Shown here piece by piece: positions 1 to 7,300 of a stretch of 22,783 bases of DNA. How positions within the stretch are numbered: the stretch's first letter is position 1; the number at the start of each line of letters is the position of its first letter. The position numbers were made by a program, and so were the translations under genes. Origin of the DNA: Clostridiales bacterium (GTDB lineage: Bacteria > Bacillota > Clostridia > Christensenellales > Aristaeellaceae); contig SFGO01000035.1 in NCBI GenBank assembly GCA_004556545.1, positions 1-22,783 on the forward strand, written 5' to 3'. Under the pieces are notes generated by a model that did no database searches, was not told where the DNA came from, and saw only the letters and a list, made by a program, of their open reading frames with translations.

Positions 1-102
1 CGTTCGTGCGCGCTCGTGCTCACTCTTTTCCTCTTTCAAAAAGGGCAAGGCTTTTTCCCTCCGCTGCCTATCGCCGCTCTGCTCCCCCGCAGTCGGCGGC
101 GG

Positions 103-263
103 GCAGGCTTACCCCTTGCGGGTTGTGATGCTTCGGTGTGGCTTGGACATTTTTGCAGCGCAGATAAACGGGCTGATTTTCTTTTTCCGCGTTGACATGG
201 AGCAGGCTTACCCCTTGTGGGTTGGGATGTTTCGATGTAGCTGAGGTATTTTTGCAACACAAA
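103..263. repeat. Diverged direct repeat, two copies of about 62 bp
   Basis: Copy A lies at 103-164 and copy B at 202-263, a spacing of 99 bp. Both begin GCAGGCTTACCCCTTG and share the block ATTTTTGCA near the end; by eye about 50 of 62 positions match. No convincing gene overlaps them. A minus-strand frame through both gives repeated peptides containing NPQGVSL, but it has no recognisable domain or good start, so I read this as a noncoding repeat family rather than a gene. Confidence 0.7.
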
Positions 264-298
264 AGGCCAGCGGGATTTCAAATCCACGCTGGCCTTTT
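261..298. terminator. Bidirectional intrinsic terminator downstream of pilus operon
   Basis: The arms AAAAGGCCAGCG (261-272) and CGCTGGCCTTTT (287-298) pair over 12 bp. An inner GGATT/AATCC stem continues the helix with one bulge. The plus strand ends in a T run, and the A run at the left gives a T run on the minus strand. It is the first conventional terminator after the minus-strand pilus operon, about 220 bp past the last stop codon, so it probably ends that transcript. Confidence 0.75.
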
Positions 299-301
299 TA
301 A

Positions 302-539
302 GCGAGCCGCGAGGCCTGTCGCCGAGTGGCGGTAGCTTCACGGCCAAACTGCATGTCCCACGAGCAGCCCCGCGCCCAACGGGCGCGGTATGGGGTGCAG
401 GGCATCGCCCTGCCAGACCGGCGAGCCGTGGCACCTGTTGTGCCACGGCGGTAAAACCCCGGCCAAGCCGCATGTCCCCCGAGCGCCCTGCGCGCCTATG
501 GCGCGCAGTCCGGGGTCAAGGGGTACTACCCCTTGCTTG
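302..539. repeat. 119-bp tandem repeat, two copies, each with two hairpins
   Basis: Unit 1 (302-420) and unit 2 (421-539) align at a constant offset of 119: GCGAGCCG (302/421), CGGCCAA (341/460), GCATGTCCC (351/470), CGAGC (361/480). Each unit then has a GC hairpin (370-388; 488-508) and a second perfect hairpin (397-413; 517-535). The hairpin sequences differ between units but both stay perfectly paired, which suggests selection on structure. A further hairpin at 425-449 occurs only in unit 2. Unit 2 runs into the 3' end of the adjacent sortase gene. The stretch 1-515 otherwise contains no supportable gene. Confidence 0.7.
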
Positions 540-1205
540 AGCTCGGACGGTGATGCGGCGCTCGCCGCCGTGGGCGCAGGTGAAAAGGGTCAGATCGTAG
601 GGGCTGTCCAGCATGGCGTCCACGTCGGTCTTTTCAAGGGTTTCCTGCTGAACGACTTCGTAGCGGTAAATATGGCCGTCTGCATCCACAAATTGAATGG
701 GGTCGCCCAGTTCCAGACTTTTCAGACGGCCGAAATGATCCAGATAGTTGTGCCCGAGAATCACCAGAGAGTTGTCATAAACGCTGCCCCAATAGCGGCA
801 GGGCGCGGTGCGCAGCTTGGCGTAGCTCCAACTGCTCATGATGGGCAAGGTCAGCCCCAGTGTGGGCAGCTCCAGATAGCCGATGTATTTTTGCCCGCCG
901 ATGGTCAGCGTGGGCATTTCGGGAAGCGAGCCGCTTCCACCGACTTCCGGCTGTTCGGGGGACGGTGTGACCGAAAGCAACGCGGAGTCATCCGCGCCTT
1001 CCGGCAGGATCAGTCCCGCGCCTTCGGCGTTCAGCTCCGCCTGCAGCTGCTCCAGCACGGCGGCGGCCTCCTGTCCGGCGGCGGATTCCTCCCGCTGGTT
1101 TTCATAAAGCAGCGCCGCCGCGCCCAGCAACAGCAACGCGCCCAGAATCATGCAGAAGGCGCCGGTTCTCTTTCGGAATTTGCTCTGCCTTTCCATGCTA
1201 CTCAT
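516..1205 (-). CDS. Sortase, last gene of pilus operon, possible wall-anchoring transpeptidase
   Basis: A membrane-anchored sortase of 229 residues that would cleave LPXTG-type signals and join the protein to an amine acceptor on the outer face of the membrane. One N-terminal membrane segment follows a basic stretch (about residues 13-34), then a low-complexity linker, then the catalytic barrel. His152 lies in ILGHNYLDHFG and Cys210 in TLFTCAHGG, with following arginines (216/217) in the usual TC-x-R pattern. The start at 1205 is chosen for GGGG seven bases upstream; a second ATG at 1196 is possible. It overlaps the end of the upstream small pilin gene. It lacks the C-terminal membrane helix of class C enzymes, so a role in attaching the finished pilus to the wall is inferred; the exact sortase class is not resolved. 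The last codons (ARGSTP) come from a repeat unit. Confidence 0.88.
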   Translation of the reverse strand: MSSMERQSKFRKRTGAFCMILGALLLLGAAALLYENQREESAAGQEAAAVLEQLQAELNAEGAGLILPEGADDSALLSVTPSPEQPEVGGSGSLPEMPTLTIGGQKYIGYLELPTLGLTLPIMSSWSYAKLRTAPCRYWGSVYDNSLVILGHNYLDHFGRLKSLELGDPIQFVDADGHIYRYEVVQQETLEKTDVDAMLDSPYDLTLFTCAHGGERRITVRAQARGSTP

Positions 1206-1893
1206 GCCGTTTCCCCGTAAAGCGAAGGAACCAGCCAAAGGCGAACAGTACCACGCCCAAACCGGCCAGCGCCAGCACCGGCCACACCAGAAGGCCGGTC
1301 TGCGGCAGCTTGCTGTCCCGGGGCGGCGTAGCGGAGGGGCCGGGCGTTCGAGTGGGCGTGGGAAGCGGCTTCTTTTCCACCTTGGGTCTGGCGGTCACGT
1401 CATAGTTCCAGCCGGTGCCGCTTTCGTTGGTCATGGGAACAGCCGCCATAAAGGCGTTCATCCGCTCAAAGCCGTAGCCGGAAGCAGGGGTCTTCTGCAT
1501 CACCAGATACAGTCCGCAGGGAACACGGGAGAACACCACCCGTCCGTTTCGGTCGGCGCTCCGGCTTTGCAGGCGCAGGCCGGGATGCTGCTGGGCGTAC
1601 TGCGCCAGCGTTTCCGCCACGCTGCTGGCGTTCAAATCCTCCAGCGAAACGTCGGTCGGGGCAAAATCAGCCGTCAGCTCAAAACACAGGTTGCTGCCGC
1701 GAACCACGGCATCCCCCACGCGGAACAGCCAGAACTCGCCGCCGGACGCAGCATTGCCCTTGCCGTCGGTCAGATTCAGGGTAATGGAGCCGTTTCGGCT
1801 CCCATCAAACTCGTCGGCCACCGCCGCCGGGCACAGCAGCAGGCAGATCAGCAGGGCGAGCAGTACGCCACGCAGAAGCGTTTTCCTTTTCAT
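1198..1893 (-). CDS. Small LPXTG pilin, probable basal (anchor) subunit
   Basis: A secreted wall protein of 231 residues. It begins MKRKTLLRGV with a hydrophobic signal peptide to about residue 26 (PAAVADEF), carries one SpaA/CnaB-like beta domain (about 32-170), then a proline/threonine-rich stalk (PTPTRTPGPSATPP), the sorting signal LPQTG at 196-200, a membrane helix and a basic tail. Single-domain pilins with a proline-rich tail next to the signal are characteristically the basal subunit of Gram-positive pili, which is the basis for that call. The start at 1893 has AGGAG at a good distance; longer upstream reading has no support. The gene lies five bases after the class C sortase stop and overlaps the next sortase, so the three are translated together. 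Confidence 0.85.
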   Translation of the reverse strand: MKRKTLLRGVLLALLICLLLCPAAVADEFDGSRNGSITLNLTDGKGNAASGGEFWLFRVGDAVVRGSNLCFELTADFAPTDVSLEDLNASSVAETLAQYAQQHPGLRLQSRSADRNGRVVFSRVPCGLYLVMQKTPASGYGFERMNAFMAAVPMTNESGTGWNYDVTARPKVEKKPLPTPTRTPGPSATPPRDSKLPQTGLLVWPVLALAGLGVVLFAFGWFLRFTGKRHE

Positions 1894-1898
1894 CGGGT

Positions 1899-2732
1899 TC
1901 AGCTCCTCTTTCGGTATCGAATCAGCAGGAAGATCAGCAAAATCAGCAGCATGGGCGCGGCCACAATGGGGGTGACCACCAGCGGGTCGATCTGCACCAT
2001 ATCCGCCGGAACGAAGAGAACGGGTTTTTCCTTGGCGTTTTCCACCCGATGGCCGCGCACCAGCAGCCGGTGGCTGTTGATGCCGTAGGGGGTGCAGGTG
2101 ACCAGCGTGCACAGATCCTGCCCCGGCTCGATGGCCAGCGCGTCCACCTCTTCCGGCTTCACGATCAATATCTGATCGATCTCGTAGGTCAGCAGGCGGT
2201 TGAGGACGCTCAGGGTGAAGGTATCGCCTTCCTTCAGGCGGTCCAGGTCGGTAAACAGCCGGGCGCTGGGCAGGCCGCGGTGCGCGGAAAGCACGCAGTG
2301 GGTGCTCTCGCCGCCCACCGGCAGGCTGCTGCCCTGCAAATGCCCCACGGCGATATTCAGTACGCTGGGGTCGGTTCCGTGGTAAACAGGCAGTTCCACG
2401 CCGATCGCGTCAATGTCGATATAGCCCATAATTCCCGCGCCGTTCACGTCCAGCAGCTCCTCATAGGGGGACAATTCCGGGCGCTCGGACAGGCTTTGAT
2501 ACTCCGCCAGCGGAAAGGCCAGTCCGGCCAGCGCGGCGTTGTACGCATCGGCGGCTTCGAAATACGCGGTGTAATCCTTCTGGGTCATCTTGGACAGCGT
2601 ATCCTCATACGCGCCGATGGCGCGGGTCTGGTGCAGCGAATTCCAGTAATCGCTCACCGTCGGATACAGCAGAATACACATGCCCAGCAGGAACACCGCC
2701 ACCAGCAGGATGGTTGACAGATGCTTCTTCAT
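1899..2732 (-). CDS. Class C sortase (pilin polymerase)
   Basis: A 277-residue transpeptidase that links pilin subunits covalently. It has an N-terminal membrane helix (about 4-23), a catalytic domain with His151 in LSAHRG, Cys213 in TLVTCTPYG and Arg222 in NSHRLLVRG, and a second membrane helix at the C terminus followed by RYRKRS. Two membrane segments plus TLVTCTPYGINSHRL are hallmarks of the class C pilus sortases. Those enzymes usually carry a lid with a DPW/DPF motif; the equivalent region (about 80-95) has no DP-aromatic triplet here, so the lid may be absent or diverged. The start at 2732 is preferred because GGAG sits seven bases upstream; an ATG at 2747 is the alternative. Two strong hairpins lie between it and the backbone pilin. 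Confidence 0.93.
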   Translation of the reverse strand: MKKHLSTILLVAVFLLGMCILLYPTVSDYWNSLHQTRAIGAYEDTLSKMTQKDYTAYFEAADAYNAALAGLAFPLAEYQSLSERPELSPYEELLDVNGAGIMGYIDIDAIGVELPVYHGTDPSVLNIAVGHLQGSSLPVGGESTHCVLSAHRGLPSARLFTDLDRLKEGDTFTLSVLNRLLTYEIDQILIVKPEEVDALAIEPGQDLCTLVTCTPYGINSHRLLVRGHRVENAKEKPVLFVPADMVQIDPLVVTPIVAAPMLLILLIFLLIRYRKRS

Positions 2733-2756
2733 TCCACACTCCATCAAGGGCTTGGA

Positions 2757-2806
2757 TATGCCCTCCCGAGACAGGCGGCTTTTCGTTCCTGTCTCGGGAG
2801 GGCATA
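2757..2806 (-). promoter_or_regulatory. Perfect 19-bp stem-loop before class C sortase
   Basis: The arms at 2757-2775 and 2788-2806 are exact reverse complements over 19 bp (core CTCCCGAGACAGG), with a 12-base loop. In the minus-strand transcript it lies between the pilin stop and the sortase ribosome binding site, ending 24 bases before the start codon. No U run follows, so it is not a standard terminator; an mRNA processing or stability element, or partial attenuation that keeps sortase below pilin, is more likely. Confidence 0.7.
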
Positions 2807-2811
2807 CCGCT

Positions 2812-2837
2812 CCGGGCAGGGGCGTTTCCCTGCCCGG
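2812..2837 (-). promoter_or_regulatory. Second intergenic hairpin after pilin gene
   Basis: CCGGGCAGGG (2812-2821) pairs perfectly with CCCTGCCCGG (2828-2837) across a six-base loop. It is the first structure met by RNA polymerase 23 bases after the pilin stop and stands directly before the longer hairpin. No T run follows on the minus strand. It could protect the 3' end of the abundant pilin message after cleavage. Confidence 0.6.
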
Positions 2838-2860
2838 CAGACAGCATGCCGTTTTACGCC

Positions 2861-4300
2861 TTACTTCGTGGCGGACATTTTCTTCTTGGTCACCAGCAGC
2901 ACCACGGCCACAGCCATGAGCAGACCGCCGATCACGTAGAAAATGGTGGTGCCCACACCGCCGGTGGAGGGCAGCTCAACGCCGGTCTTATTTTCGATTT
3001 TCACGGTGCCGGTGCTGTTCTCGCCGTAGGTCACGGTAGCCGTGCCAACGTTGGTGGCCGTATTGATCGTCGCAGTAATCGTTACCTTCACGGGAGCGGC
3101 CAGCTTATTGTAACCGGCAGGAGCTTCTACCTCTTCCAGATAATAGGTATCGGTATCCAGGCCGCTGATGGTGAAACTGCCATCGTCATCAGGAGTTTCG
3201 AAAACGGTACCTTCCGCCTTGGTTTCCGTCCAGCCGGTCACTTTGCCGTCGGTAACTTTCACATAATAGTTCTTGCCGTCAACGGTCTTGTACAGCACGA
3301 ACTTTGCACCGGCCAGAGGCGTTTCCGCGTTCTCTTTCATGGTGTACTTCAGCACGTCAAACTCCCAGACGTAGGTGTAGGTCTTGCTTTCCGGCGTATC
3401 CTTCTTTGTCGTCGTGCTTCCGTCGGTATAGCTCAGCTTGGTCGTGTTGGGGTTGCATTCGCCGCCGATCACCGCTTTTTCATTCACGGTAGCGGAATAG
3501 GTCACGGTCACAACGTCGTTAGGCTTCAATTGGCCATCCACAAACCGCACCTCAAAAGTGCAGCCATCGTTCAGGTCTGCCGTCACCAGCGTATAGTCCG
3601 TGTCCGCCTTCAGGGTGCGGTTGCCGATCTTCACCTCGACCTTTCCATTGAAGGTCAGGCCCGCGCTCATGGTATCGTGCAGCACATAGCCCTTCGGCTG
3701 GCCATCCACCACGGTAATCGTGGTTTCGAAATCCACGGTCTGGCCAATATCCGCATCGTTGGTCTCGCCAAAGGCGCCGGTGGAGTCCTCTTTCACCTTT
3801 TTCTCAACGGTAGGCTCGCTGTTCTTTTCCTTGATGGTCACATTGGGCATGGTGGTATCCAGCGAGCACAGCGCGCCCAGATCGGACTGCACCAGATAGT
3901 AGCCCAGATCCAGACCGGTGAACTTGACTTCGCCGGAAGTGGCTTTCGTCTGGCCGTCGTGGTCAATGCTATTGGCCGTCGCAAAGGCGATCGCCTTGGC
4001 CGCAAAGTCCGCCGCAGAAGCGTTTTCTTTCCACGTCACATAGCCCAGTTCGTCGATATCGACGTAATTCAGGCCTTCAGCGCCAGTCTTAAAGAATTCG
4101 TCCCACTTCGCGCTGACCTTATAGTTCAGCGCTTGGTAATCCTCGCTATGGCTGTCCAGGTCAAAGATCCGGTAAATGGTATACGTCTTACCGACAACCG
4201 CATTATCAATGGTAATGCTTCCTTCTCCGGCAGCCGCCGCAGTTCCCGCCAGCGCCAGCACCAGCACCAGCGCAAGTAATGTAGATACGACCCGTTTCAT
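2861..4300 (-). CDS. Major (backbone) pilin, LPXTG-anchored, SpaA-like
   Basis: A 479-residue secreted structural protein, the likely repeating subunit of the fibre. It has a signal peptide to about residue 23 (TAAAAGEG), an N-terminal domain, a lysine-containing segment near 170 (EPTVEKKVKED) that resembles a pilin motif supplying the acceptor lysine, a middle isopeptide-type domain (VLHDTMSAGLTFNG), a C-terminal CnaB domain with an E-box (YYLEEVEAPAGY), then LPSTG at 443-447, a membrane helix and a lysine-rich tail. Lysine acceptor, E-box and sorting signal are the three features the class C sortase pathway uses; which lysine is used is inferred. The start at 4300 has a very strong GGAGGAGGAAGAGG leader, fitting the high expression expected of a backbone subunit. 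It follows the tip gene by 76 bp. Confidence 0.93.
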   Translation of the reverse strand: MKRVVSTLLALVLVLALAGTAAAAGEGSITIDNAVVGKTYTIYRIFDLDSHSEDYQALNYKVSAKWDEFFKTGAEGLNYVDIDELGYVTWKENASAADFAAKAIAFATANSIDHDGQTKATSGEVKFTGLDLGYYLVQSDLGALCSLDTTMPNVTIKEKNSEPTVEKKVKEDSTGAFGETNDADIGQTVDFETTITVVDGQPKGYVLHDTMSAGLTFNGKVEVKIGNRTLKADTDYTLVTADLNDGCTFEVRFVDGQLKPNDVVTVTYSATVNEKAVIGGECNPNTTKLSYTDGSTTTKKDTPESKTYTYVWEFDVLKYTMKENAETPLAGAKFVLYKTVDGKNYYVKVTDGKVTGWTETKAEGTVFETPDDDGSFTISGLDTDTYYLEEVEAPAGYNKLAAPVKVTITATINTATNVGTATVTYGENSTGTVKIENKTGVELPSTGGVGTTIFYVIGGLLMAVAVVLLVTKKKMSATK

Positions 4301-4350
4301 GTTCCTCTTCCTCCTCCGTGTGTATGTGATGCCGAATGTGTTCCGCTGCA

Positions 4351-4370
4351 GGCGCTGTCCAGTCAGCGCC
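4351..4370 (-). other. Small hairpin between tip protein and pilin genes
   Basis: GGCGCTG (4351-4357) pairs with CAGCGCC (4364-4370) over a six-base loop. It stands six bases after the tip-gene stop codon in the minus-strand transcript. No U run follows, so full termination is unlikely; it may mark a weak processing or attenuation point before the strongly translated pilin. Confidence 0.4.
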
Positions 4371-4376
4371 GGGAGT

Positions 4377-7300
4377 TCAACGGATGGACTCCCGGCTGCG
4401 CCTGCGTTTCTTCGCGCATCCGTACAAAAGGCTGATTGCCATCAGGGCAATACCGCCGATTGTATAAAGTAGGGGACCGGTTCCGCCGGTATCGGGCAGG
4501 CGCGGCCTGCTGCCGTTGACGATGGTATTCAGCTTTGTCCCATCCCAGTTTTCGGACGTACCGTCCAGGTGCGTCACGGTCACGGTGATAACGTCATAGG
4601 CCACCGTCACCGCGTAGGTATCCTCCGGGTCCAGATAGCCGGTCGGAACGCCGGTTTCAGTCAGCCGGTACTGATGCCCCGACGGAATTCTGTCGAAGCG
4701 CACCATGCCCTCCGCGTCCGATTCAGCCGTGAAGTTTCCGACTGTCACGCTGGTTCCATCTCCCCGGCAGATGGAGCACCGTTCCGTATCATGGGCCAGT
4801 GTAAACACCGCGCCGGGCAACGGCTTGCCGTCCCGGTCGGTTTTCAGGAAGCTGAATTCCGCCAGATAGCCCTTGACGGCCGGGATGGGATAGTCAATGT
4901 TCTTGACCTCCGATATTTTTTTCTGACCGTTGATTTCCTCAATGGTCTGGTACGTCAGCTTGGTTTCGCCGTTGGTCTCATAGACCTTTCCTTCTACAAA
5001 ATCCGGGCTTTCGTTTTTCAGCCGGACGCGGTAGGTAATGGCGTAATCGTACAGCGTCCGATTGCCGTCCGTGGTTTTCCGATAGCCGGATTGCTTCAGA
5101 TCCCACTGAATATCCGACTTGGTTGGGTCAAACGACGCAGTGTTTTCTCCGTTTTCGTCATTCGACCCCGCCAGCTTATTGCCCACCAGCTGACCGTTTT
5201 TGGTATAGAGGCCGATAAATTCCACGCCGTCCGTTCCCGGACTGAGCACAGGCACTTGGTCGTTCGTCACCCAGATCGCCGACGCGCTGGTTTCGTGGAT
5301 CATTTTGATTTCCTGAAAAATCTTGTCATAAGCCGTTTTCAAACCATTCGTATCGGTGCTGTCGTAGTAGTAGCCGGAACCGATGCTGTTTCTCAGCCAG
5401 TTTTTATAGGCATCCTTGCTGGATGCGCTTCCGATTTCGTAACTCGTACCGGTACGGTCGACAACGGAAAAACCGTCTGATTTTTCGCTCTGCTGAACAT
5501 ATTCCTGAATCGTTTGTCCGCCCACGTCCACACCGATGGAAAAAATCTTGATTCCTTCATTTTTGATGGAGTTGGCCATGTTGCGCGCCCGAATAGCCGC
5601 TTCGTCGGAATAACTGGTGCCATACGAGCACGGCTTGTTTAATACGCGATCACGAAATCTGGTTCCAGACCCATCATATGGGTCATACCCACTGTAACCG
5701 CTGCTGATATAGGTCGTCGGGAACCCATCGCTCAGGAAAATGATATACTTGTTCTGATTCGTAGCGGACGCAAGCATATCCTTTCCCATTTTCAATCCGG
5801 CTTCAATATTCGTAAAGCGATCATGGGTCTCATCATATTTCCATTTATTGATAATAGCTTCGGTTTTAGTGCGCATCTGGTTTTTCAGGTTGTCGGCTTC
5901 GCTCTGATTTGAACATGGCTGCAGGCCGAATATTTGGTGCGCATCCGTATTGAAAGCTACGTAGCCGATCTTACTCACGCCGTTGCTGGCTTCCGCAAAC
6001 TCATCCAGAAATGCTTCCGCTGCATCCATCGCCGCTTTGTAGCGAGTACTGTCTCCGAAATTAGACTTCATTGTGTTGGAAATATCCATCACGATGACCA
6101 CTGCCATATCCGGCTCCTGATAAAAGGTGGAAATTTCCGTCGGGGTCTGCACGGTCAGGGTAATATCGAACACGTTTTCCAGTTCGGTGCCCTGAATGGT
6201 CTTGCTGACCTTCACGCCGTCAGCGGCGTTGACATTTTCGCCGCCGCGCGCCACCACCTGCCCATCGGAGGGAGCCGCAGTGCTCTGCGGTGCGGCGGCG
6301 CGGCTCCGCACGGCGGCCCGCGCCTCGTAGGCTTCCGCTTCTTTGATTTTGTCGCTCCAGTAGGTGAAGTATCCGCTGTCCCGCAGGGCCATCCAGGCGT
6401 CGCCGATGCACAGCTCGGCCACCGGGCCGTCGGGCACCGCATAGCAGCGCACGGCGATCTCGTCGCCAAGACGGATCAGCTCACCGGTTTCCCGGAAGGA
6501 GACCCGCAGCTCCATCGGGAAGGCCGTCCGGCTTTGGGCGGCTTCATCCAGCCGCAGCAAAATACGGGCGCTTTCGCCGTCGGCGCTCCAGCGGCCTATC
6601 TCGGTTTCCTCCGCCGCCAGCACACCCTCGCCCGCAGAAGGAATCACGCCCTCCGGGAACGCGACGGCGTACTGTCCCTCCGCAAAGCCCTCCGGGCATG
6701 CAACATCCATATGCAGCACGAATTCCACGCCCTGCTCCACGGTATACACGCCGTCTTCATCGGCTTCGGGCTCCGTGCCGTCCTCGTTGGTCAGCCGGAA
6801 GGACAGACTGCCGCCCCGCTGGGCCGCATAATCCGCCAGATCTGCGCCCGCCGCGTCCGTTTCCGTCAGCGACAGCACCGCGAAGGGCGAAAAGGAATCC
6901 GTGTGGAAGCTGACGTACTGCCTGCCGTCCTCATCGGTCAGGCGTTCAAAATCCAGCCATTCCCAGCCTTCTTCGCTGCGATGCGCTGCCAGCAGGTTTT
7001 CTCCCGCCGCCACGGCTTCGTCCAGACGGAGGGTCACTTCCGCGCCGCCTTCTCCCGCGTCAAAGCCGATATCGGCCAGCATCAGATCCGCGATCGCCCG
7101 GCGGCCTTCCAGCGCCAGCCGGGCAGTCAGCTCTTCCCGGAGACGAAGGGCTTCTTCTTCCTCAGCGAAGTAGAAGCGCGCGGTCAGTTCTTTTGTCTGA
7201 AGCGCGCCGCTTTCCGCATGAATCACGCGCACTGCGCCGTCCAGCGCCGTGTAAACGCAATCCACTGGGCACGCAGGCACGTTGTCCAGCCGGATCTTCA

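Noticed and set aside
103..263. CRISPR-like array from the repeated 62-bp blocks
   Set aside because: Only two diverged copies, unit too long, no regular spacer set and no cas genes.
2757..2806. Standard intrinsic terminator before the class C sortase
   Set aside because: No T run follows the stem in the direction of transcription, and the sortase gene has no separate promoter that I can see; a processing or stabilising hairpin fits better.
2714..4279. 521-residue plus-strand frame opposite the backbone pilin
   Set aside because: Its complement has signal peptide, CnaB features and LPSTG; this frame has only low-complexity His/Arg-rich sequence.
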